NCBI GenBank assembly: GCA_964511535.1
Contig: CAZEFW010000207.1
Span: forward strand, 1-12,366
From: CAZCFB01 sp964511535
GTDB lineage: Bacteria > Myxococcota_A > Polyangia > GCA-2747355 > CAZCFB01
Direction of reading: 5' to 3'
Length of the DNA: 12,366 nt
A model generated the notes under the pieces. It saw nothing but the letters and a program-made list of their open reading frames with translations, searched no databases and was not told the DNA's origin. A program made the translations under genes and the position numbers. This document shows, one piece after another, positions 7,152-12,366 of the stretch; within the stretch, counting starts at the first letter, position 1, and each line of letters starts with the position of its first letter.

Positions 7152-7940
7152 ATGGCGGATAATACGAACCCTGTGGGGACCTTCACCTGGGTGGAGCTGG
7201 GGACCAAGGACACAAATCAGATCAGGGGCTTCTACGGCGAGGTGCTGGGCTGGAGTTACCAGGAAGACGAGATGCCCCAGGGCGGCTCCTACATCATGGG
7301 CTCGGCCGGCGACAAGGTGGTGTGCGGCATCTACGGCCTGACCCCCGAGATGCCCAACGCCGAGATGCCGCCGTTCTGGCTGTCGTACATCGGCACGGAC
7401 GACGTTGACGCGACGGTCAAGCGCGTGGAGGAGCTGGGGGGCAAGGTGATGGGCAAGGCGTGCGATGTGATGGACGCCGGTCGCATGGCCGCGTGCTTCG
7501 ATCCGTCCGGGGCCATGTTCGCGCTGTGGCAGCCGAAGAAGCACAAGGGCGCCGACCAGGGCGAGTTCGCCCCGGGCACCCGCTGCTGGAGCGAGCTCGT
7601 GAGCACCGACGTGGAGAAGTCGCGCGCCTTCTTCAGCGACCTGTTCGGCTGGACCTGCGAGGAGATGAACATGGGGGAGACCACTTACAACATGTTCAAG
7701 CGCGGCGATGAGCAGGTGGCGGGCATGATGGCCAAGGAGGAGAAGTTCGGCCCCATGCCGTCGACCTGGGTCAACTACTTCATCGTGCCCGACCATGACG
7801 CCGCGGCGGGCAAGGCCGAGGCCATGGGCGGCAAGGCGCTGATGCCGGCCATCGAGATGCCCGACATCGGCCGCTTCAGCTGGCTGATGGACCCCGCCGG
7901 CGCCATGTTCGGCATCCTGCAGCCCCCCGCCAACCCGTAG
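7152..7940 (+). CDS. VOC family protein with two glyoxalase/bleomycin-resistance-like modules
   Basis: A 262-residue soluble protein made of two vicinal-oxygen-chelate modules, about residues 8-128 and 139-258. Matching landmarks occur in each: WVEL (13-16) and WSELVSTD (146-153), then FYGEVLGW (27-34) and FFSDLFGW (160-167), then WLSYIGTDDVDA (76-87) and WVNYFIVPDHDA (206-217), then DPSGAMFALWQP (117-128) and DPAGAMFGILQP (247-258). This two-module layout resembles the CFP-30B-like VOC proteins, whose substrates are mostly unknown; the superfamily includes glyoxalases, dioxygenases and drug-sequestering proteins. Metal ligands cannot be assigned with certainty: the first-strand positions are E15 and E148 rather than His. 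A strong Shine-Dalgarno site sets the start. It is divergent from an EamA-type exporter, and the shared control region suggests co-regulation, perhaps in detoxification (inference). Confidence 0.93.
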   Translation: MADNTNPVGTFTWVELGTKDTNQIRGFYGEVLGWSYQEDEMPQGGSYIMGSAGDKVVCGIYGLTPEMPNAEMPPFWLSYIGTDDVDATVKRVEELGGKVMGKACDVMDAGRMAACFDPSGAMFALWQPKKHKGADQGEFAPGTRCWSELVSTDVEKSRAFFSDLFGWTCEEMNMGETTYNMFKRGDEQVAGMMAKEEKFGPMPSTWVNYFIVPDHDAAAGKAEAMGGKALMPAIEMPDIGRFSWLMDPAGAMFGILQPPANP

Positions 7941-7959
7941 CCGCGGCCTCCGACCGCGG
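7941..7959. terminator. Candidate GC hairpin between convergent VOC and SGNH genes
   Basis: CCGCGG at 7941-7946 is repeated at 7954-7959. Because the hexamer is self-complementary, the copies can pair as a 6-bp stem with a 7-base loop, directly after the VOC stop codon. It sits in the 55 bp convergent gap, where a terminator is expected. No T-tract follows, so function is doubtful. Confidence 0.25.
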
Positions 7960-7995
7960 TCCCATCCACGGAAAGCCGCGAATCAAGCCCGATGC

Positions 7996-9111
7996 TCAGG
8001 GCATGGAGATGACCTCGGGAAGGAGCCCGAGCCGGTTCAACTCCGCCTCCATGATCTCGGCATAGCGAGCGTACACCTCCGCTGGCGGGTGCACGTCCAT
8101 GAAGTCTTCGTCGAGCACACCGCGGCGCTCGGCCTCGCCGAACAGGTTGATCACCTTGACACCCGAACCGGTGAGCCACTGGATCTGCGTTTCCTGAAAC
8201 GGCATCACGGCCAGTTCCACCCGATCCTTGACCTGCCTGGCGAAGGCCAGAAAACGCTGCTGGTTGGCGATTTCGGTCGGGCAGTCTTCGCACTGCGTCG
8301 GCTGCGGCTCGCCGTGGGCCGCCTTGTAGGCCAGGGTGGCGGTACGCCAGAGCGCGGAGCCGTTGAACAGGGCGCGTCCGATGGATCGGCTCCCGAGGGG
8401 CAGGGGGCCCAGGGTCTCTTCGGCCAGGGCCGGGTTGCGCCGCAGGTGCGAAAAGTCGAAATGCTCCTCCAGAAACGCCCTCCTGCCGGTGTTGTAGTGC
8501 TGGAAGATGAGCAAGTCCGGGGCGTAGCGCTCCAGTATTTGCCGGGCCAGGCGGACTTTCTGGCTCAGGACGTACGCCGAGATCCCGGCGTTCCAGACCT
8601 CGAAGCGCCCCGGGGCCAGGCGGTTGAGTTGCCGCTCCAACAAGATCGGGTAGGTGTCGTCGTCGGAGACCTCGGCGCCGTAGGTGTTCGAGCCGCCCAG
8701 GACGACGATGCGGAACACGCCAGGGGCCTTGGCAGGCTCGCGCCAGCGATCACGGAAGCCCAGGTTGTTGACGGTGGTGATGCGGCGCGGATGCTCGCGC
8801 TCACGGCAGTAGGGCCGCTCTCCTTCGTTCAGGGGGTAGAAGTAGTCGCTCAGGAAGCTCTGCTGCTCCCGGATCTGCCACGGGGCCATCATCTCGAACT
8901 CGTTGTACTGCGCGTTGGGCTTGAGCCCGTAGAGCAGCTCGCTGTCCTCCAGGGGGCGATGGATGGAGACATCCGAGCCCTGGTAATAGAGCAGGCTCTG
9001 GATGAGCTGCTCGTCGAGGGGGTGGACCCGCAGGCTGATCTCCAGCAGGAGCGGAGCCCCGAGGGCGATGACAAAAAGGAAGGCGAGTTTTCGTTTCACG
9101 ATTACATCCAC
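7996..9111 (-). CDS. Membrane-anchored SGNH/GDSL hydrolase-like protein
   Basis: The product has up to 371 residues. A single N-terminal hydrophobic segment (about 9-25) after KRK suggests a signal anchor with the domain in the periplasm. SGNH blocks can be traced: VLGGSNTYG (137-145) with candidate nucleophile Ser141; NAGISAY (174-180) with the block II Gly176; FQHYNTG (203-209) with Asn207 at block III; and DVHPPAEVY (339-347) with His341. In canonical block V an Asp sits three residues before the His; here that position is Met and Asp339 is two before. The family contains esterases, lipases and carbohydrate acyl-modifying enzymes; the substrate is unknown. The start is uncertain between GTG 9111 and GTG 9099; the second gives MKRKLAFLF and has a weak GGA upstream. 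It follows the SLC13 gene on the same strand at about 115 bp. Confidence 0.85.
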   Translation of the reverse strand: MDVIVKRKLAFLFVIALGAPLLLEISLRVHPLDEQLIQSLLYYQGSDVSIHRPLEDSELLYGLKPNAQYNEFEMMAPWQIREQQSFLSDYFYPLNEGERPYCREREHPRRITTVNNLGFRDRWREPAKAPGVFRIVVLGGSNTYGAEVSDDDTYPILLERQLNRLAPGRFEVWNAGISAYVLSQKVRLARQILERYAPDLLIFQHYNTGRRAFLEEHFDFSHLRRNPALAEETLGPLPLGSRSIGRALFNGSALWRTATLAYKAAHGEPQPTQCEDCPTEIANQQRFLAFARQVKDRVELAVMPFQETQIQWLTGSGVKVINLFGEAERRGVLDEDFMDVHPPAEVYARYAEIMEAELNRLGLLPEVISMP

Positions 9112-9135
9112 ATTGGATAATTACACTTAATGTGG
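9108..9135. repeat. Inverted repeat across the start of the SGNH-like gene
   Basis: The arms CCACATT (9108-9114) and AATGTGG (9129-9135) are perfectly complementary, separated by a 14-base A/T-rich spacer. The left arm covers the GTG start at 9111. On the minus strand the spacer reads as an A/T-rich block that could contain a -10 element. It could be an operator or an mRNA hairpin that affects start choice, or it could be chance. Confidence 0.35.
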
Positions 9136-9226
9136 GGTGCGATCTGGAAACGGTCCCATGGTCCATCAGGGCTTTGGCAGCGTCACCGGAAAAGGACCAG
9201 AATACGGCGGAAAGGGCGCCGCGGCG

Positions 9227-11566
9227 TCAGGCTGTCAGCGGCATCAACAGCGGAATCATAAACGCCAGCAGAACGAAGACAGCGAGGGTGAGCGGGGCGC
9301 CGACCTTCATGTAATCCAGCGCCCGGTAGCCGCCGGCGCCCATCACCAGCAGGTTGGCCTTGTGGCTGAAGGGCGTCATGAAAGCGGCGGAGGCGGCCAG
9401 GGCCACGGCCATCATAAGCGGGTAGGGGGAGAGGCCCAGGCGCGTGGCCGTGCCCACCACCACCGGACCGAGCAGCACCACCGTGGGGGCGCCATCCAGC
9501 CCCTGTGACAGCAGGCTGGACAGCACCATCAGGGCCACCAGCACTACGTGGGCGCCCGCGCCGCCAGCCAGGTCAGCCACGCTCGTCGCCATCAGCTCGG
9601 CCGCGCCTGTTCGCTCCATGGCCGCGCCCACCGGCAGGATGGCGGCCACCAGGAACACCGCGCGCCACTCCACCGCACGGTAGGCCTCCTGCATCTTGAG
9701 CGCGCCGGTGAGCACCACCGCCGTGGCGGCGGCGAAGGCGGCCACCTGGATCGGGAACAGGCCGGTGACCACCAGCAACACCATCATCAGCAGCGCGCCC
9801 AGGGCGAAGGGGGCCTTGCGCGGCCGGTGCGGTCCCTGGGCCTCGGCGTCGGTGAGCACCACGAAGCTGGGGTTGGCCTGCAGCAGCGTGGCGCGCTCCC
9901 GCGGGCCGTGCAGCAGCAGCCCATCGCCCAGCCGCAGCTTCAGGTCGGTCAGGCCGCTGCGCACCGGGTGGCCGCCGCGCCAGATGGCCAGGGCGCGCAG
10001 GCCGAAGCGCTCGCGGAAGTGCAGCTCCTCCAGCGTGCGACCCACCGCGGCCGAGCGGGGCGCCACCACCGCCTCCACCAGGCCCACGTCCTCCGACTCC
10101 AGGGTGTCGGCGGGCACCTCGCCTGCCACCTCGAGCTGCCCCAGGCTGAGCAGACGCGTGACGTGGCCGGGGCTGCCGCTCATGAGCAGCCGATCCCCCG
10201 CGTTGATGACGTCGTCAGGGGAGACCACAAGGTCGGTCTCGCCGTCGCGCAGGTAGCCGACGATGGTGATGTCGAACTGCTCCCTGAGGCCCGAGTCGGC
10301 GATGGCCACCCCCGCCATGTGCGAGTCGGGCGGGACCTGCAGCATGAACAGCCCCACCTCCAGCCGGCTCATGGCCTCCGCCCCCTCGGCAAGCACCTTG
10401 AGGTCGGAGCGCGCGGCCAGCTCGTCCAGCTGCTCGGGGCCGGCCAGGGCCAGGATCTCGTCGCCCTCTTGCAGCGACTGGTCGCCCAGCTTGTGCTCCA
10501 GGCGCTGGCCGTCGCGCCAGATGGCCGCCACGGCCAGCTGCATCTTCTTGCGCAAGCCGAGGGTCTTCAGCGAGCGCCCCAGCAGCGGTGAGCTCACGCG
10601 CAGGCTGAAGAGCAGGCCGCTGACGGCGCCGCGGGTGCGTCCCATGCTCACCGCGCCCAGCTCGCCGATCTCCAGCGCCTGCAGCTCGAGCCGCCGCTCC
10701 AGGTCTGCCCGCCGGCCCTGCACCACCAGCCGGTCGCCCGCGCGCAGCTCGGTGGTGGCGTCGGGGGTCAGTTGATCCTCACCCTCGCGCGCCACGGCCA
10801 CCACCTGCACCCCGAGCACGTTGGCCAGCCGGGCCTGGCCCAGGCTCTGGCCGGCCAGCGGCGAACCCTCCGGGATGCTCATGCTGAACATGCGCTCCTC
10901 CAGCCGGTAGAGGCTGGTCAGGTCGGCCCGCTCTTGCTCCGCCATGCTGGCGCTGGCGGCGGGCAGGAGCTTGCGCCCCACGGTGGCCATGAACAGCGTG
11001 CCCAGGCCCAGCAGGGCGAGGCCGTATGGAGCGAACTGAAACAGGGTGAACGGCTCCAGGCCCTTGTCCACCAACACCTCGGCGGCCAGCAGGTTGGGCG
11101 GGGTGCCCACCAGGGTGGTGGTGCCCCCCAGGATCGAGCCGAAGGCCAGCGGCATCATCAGCCGCGAGGGGGCCAGACCGGCCTGGCGCGCCAGGCTGGC
11201 CACCGCGGGCATCAGCACCGCGGCGGCGGCGATGTTGTTCATGAAGGCGCTGAGCACCCCGGCCACCAGCATGATGGCGATGATCAGCGGCACCTCGCGG
11301 CTGCCCACCACGCGATGGATCTGCCCCCCCATGGTGCGCGCCACGCCGGTGTACTGCAGGGCGGCGCTGACGAAGAACACCGAGAACATGGTGATGACCG
11401 CGTTGGAGGAGAAGCCGGCGAAGGCCTCCGCCGGCTTGACATAGCCGGCGAAGACGAGGACCACCAGCCCGGCGAATGCGGTGATGTCCACCGGCAGCTT
11501 CTCGGTGAGGAACAGCGCCACCATCACCGCCAGCAGGGCGAAGAGGAAACCGATCTCCAGGGTCAT
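9227..11566 (-). CDS. SLC13-type (DASS/ArsB-NhaD fold) permease with four RCK_C domains
   Basis: The 779-residue protein has two membrane halves around a long soluble centre. The N-terminal half (1-205) carries FMNNIAAAAVLMPAV (108-122) and GTTTLVGTPPNLLA (148-161), the hairpin signature of SLC13-like anion/sodium symporters. The C-terminal half (586-779) carries SQGLDGAPTVVLLGPVV (687-703) and FMTPFSHKANLLVMGAGGY (729-747). Between them I count four RCK_C/TrkA_C-like domains, about 225-290, 315-385, 402-472 and 492-562, each with the strand-turn pattern G-x-x-L-x-x-L and a late AGD or EGD/LGD turn. Homologues such as E. coli YfbS have about 610 residues and two such domains. The solute is unknown (dicarboxylate, sulfate or other anion); RCK_C domains usually bind a small regulatory ligand. 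The start ATG 11566 lacks a clear ribosome binding site. It lies 70 bp after preA. Confidence 0.92.
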   Translation of the reverse strand: MTLEIGFLFALLAVMVALFLTEKLPVDITAFAGLVVLVFAGYVKPAEAFAGFSSNAVITMFSVFFVSAALQYTGVARTMGGQIHRVVGSREVPLIIAIMLVAGVLSAFMNNIAAAAVLMPAVASLARQAGLAPSRLMMPLAFGSILGGTTTLVGTPPNLLAAEVLVDKGLEPFTLFQFAPYGLALLGLGTLFMATVGRKLLPAASASMAEQERADLTSLYRLEERMFSMSIPEGSPLAGQSLGQARLANVLGVQVVAVAREGEDQLTPDATTELRAGDRLVVQGRRADLERRLELQALEIGELGAVSMGRTRGAVSGLLFSLRVSSPLLGRSLKTLGLRKKMQLAVAAIWRDGQRLEHKLGDQSLQEGDEILALAGPEQLDELAARSDLKVLAEGAEAMSRLEVGLFMLQVPPDSHMAGVAIADSGLREQFDITIVGYLRDGETDLVVSPDDVINAGDRLLMSGSPGHVTRLLSLGQLEVAGEVPADTLESEDVGLVEAVVAPRSAAVGRTLEELHFRERFGLRALAIWRGGHPVRSGLTDLKLRLGDGLLLHGPRERATLLQANPSFVVLTDAEAQGPHRPRKAPFALGALLMMVLLVVTGLFPIQVAAFAAATAVVLTGALKMQEAYRAVEWRAVFLVAAILPVGAAMERTGAAELMATSVADLAGGAGAHVVLVALMVLSSLLSQGLDGAPTVVLLGPVVVGTATRLGLSPYPLMMAVALAASAAFMTPFSHKANLLVMGAGGYRALDYMKVGAPLTLAVFVLLAFMIPLLMPLTA

Positions 11567-11636
11567 GAGATCACGGGGCTACGGGTCGTGGCTGCAGTCA
11601 ACGGCCATTGCAGACCCTGCCGCCGATGCGTGTCGC

Positions 11637-12366
11637 TCAGGGGTGCACCCCCTTCTTGGGCCGGATCGGCTTGCCCTGCTGCACATGCTCGTTCCAGGTG
11701 ACCGGCTCGTATTTGTTGTCCACCTCCACCATGGAGATGCAGTCGGGCACCGGGCAGACGATCTGGCACAGGTTGCACCCCACGCACTCGTCCTCGTCCA
11801 CCACCGGCACCCGCGTCTCGCCGGACGGGTCCGGGTGGATGCACTGGTGGGCGCCGTCGTGGCACGCGACCAGGCAGACCTGGCAGCCGATGCATGTCTC
11901 GGCGTCGATGGCGGCCACGGTCTCGTAGTTCATGTCCAGCTCGCCCCACTCGCCGTAGGCCGGCACCGCCTTGCCGATGAAGTCGGTGAGCCGCGCGAAG
12001 CCGTGCTCGGTCATGTAGTCGTCGAGCCCCTCGAGCATGTCCTCGATGATGCGGTAGCCGCGCAGCATCACCTCGGTGCACACCTGCACCGACGAGGAGC
12101 CGAGCAGCATGAACTCCACCGCGTCCTGCCAGTTGGTGATGCCGCCGATGCCGCTGATGGGCAGGTCGAACTGATGGTCCGTCGAGAGCTGGCTCACCAT
12201 GTGCAGCGCGATGGGCTTGACTGCGGCGCCGCAGAACCCGCCGCTGGTGGCGCGGCCTCCCACCGCCGGCCGCGGCACGAACTTGTGGATGTCCACCCCC
12301 ACCACGCTCTTGATGGTGTTGATCAGGGAGACGCCGTCGGCCCCCCCCCGCAGCGCCCCCCGGCCC
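11637..12366 (-). CDS. preA: NAD-dependent dihydropyrimidine dehydrogenase, iron-sulfur/FMN subunit PreA, C-terminal part
   Basis: PreA works with PreT to reduce uracil or thymine to the dihydropyrimidine with NADH, the first step of reductive pyrimidine breakdown in the cytoplasm. About 242 residues are visible; the E. coli protein has about 411, so the N-terminal 40 percent, including the catalytic Cys loop, is outside the window. The frame is open to the window edge, and residues upstream of the GTG at 12305 read GGADGVSLINTIKS, a family motif, so that GTG is internal. Also visible are SGGFCGAAVKPIALHMVSQL, the flavin phosphate-binding PISGIGGITN with VQVCT, and two 4Fe-4S motifs, CIGCQVCLVAC (11862-11894) and CVGCNLCQIVC (11754-11786). 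The gene is followed by the SLC13-type permease. Whether preT lies upstream cannot be seen. Confidence 0.93.
   Translation of the reverse strand, partial: GRGALRGGADGVSLINTIKSVVGVDIHKFVPRPAVGGRATSGGFCGAAVKPIALHMVSQLSTDHQFDLPISGIGGITNWQDAVEFMLLGSSSVQVCTEVMLRGYRIIEDMLEGLDDYMTEHGFARLTDFIGKAVPAYGEWGELDMNYETVAAIDAETCIGCQVCLVACHDGAHQCIHPDPSGETRVPVVDEDECVGCNLCQIVCPVPDCISMVEVDNKYEPVTWNEHVQQGKPIRPKKGVHP

Noticed and set aside
8089..9120. A 343-codon plus-strand open frame opposite the SGNH-like gene
   Set aside because: Its translation is rich in Gly, Val, Leu, Gln and Arg without any recognisable domain, and the minus strand clearly encodes SGNH motifs. It is a GC-driven mirror frame.
9548..10591. 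A 347-codon plus-strand open frame opposite the SLC13-type permease
   Set aside because: The translation is His/Gln/Arg-rich and low in complexity, and the opposite strand has a well-supported membrane protein. Antisense shadow.
10772..11701. A 309-codon plus-strand open frame running across the permease start and the end of preA
   Set aside because: It crosses two real genes and a gap, is rich in His/Gln/Gly, and shows no domain. Antisense shadow.
12341..12349. Run of nine C bases in preA, possible frameshift or sequencing error
   Set aside because: The frame reads through it as Gly-Gly within the expected family motif GGADGVSLINTIKS, so no frameshift is needed. The few residues beyond it (GRGALR) are too short to judge.

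Overview
The window is GC-rich and densely coded. It holds nine protein genes, of which the first and last run off the window ends, and I see no RNA genes, insertion sequences, CRISPR arrays or phage genes. The organism is probably a Gram-negative bacterium of the former Deltaproteobacteria, with Myxococcota as my best guess. The main clue is the large lipoprotein at 3660-6116, which combines a short Cys-rich knot (C-P-x-G-Y-x-C...C-V), a low-complexity Asp/Pro/Gly linker and calcium-type FG-GAP repeats, a style common in that group. This placement is inference and no ribosomal marker is present.

Left part (1-2144, plus strand): the C-terminal part of a TRAP transporter large permease (DctM). 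It is followed at 50 bp by an unrecognised protein with an internal duplication and a Tudor-like C-terminus, and then by an overlapping SRPBCC (START-like) protein. The last two are probably translationally coupled.

Middle part (2239-6116): two exported proteins are divergently transcribed from a 254 bp gap. On the minus strand is a secreted protein with an HExxH zinc-protease motif. On the plus strand is an 818-residue lipoprotein in which a seven-repeat FG-GAP beta-propeller appears to be inserted into a NosD-like right-handed beta-helix.

Right-middle part (6139-9111): an EamA/DMT-type exporter (minus) and a two-module VOC/glyoxalase-fold protein (plus) are divergent. Their roughly 100 bp gap is unusually structured, with a near-perfect 22-bp palindrome and a perfect 10-bp-arm hairpin, and looks like a shared control region. 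A membrane-anchored SGNH-hydrolase-like protein (minus) follows.

Right end (9227-12366, minus strand): an SLC13-type permease whose central cytosolic part carries four RCK_C (TrkA_C) domains, and the C-terminal part of PreA, the iron-sulfur subunit of NAD-dependent dihydropyrimidine dehydrogenase. The order preA - SLC13 - SGNH on one strand with gaps of 70 and 115 bp allows cotranscription but does not prove it.

I do not see one coherent new multi-gene system. The points most worth a second look are the nested-domain lipoprotein, the palindromic control region between the exporter and the VOC gene, the four-RCK permease and the duplicated Tudor-like protein.
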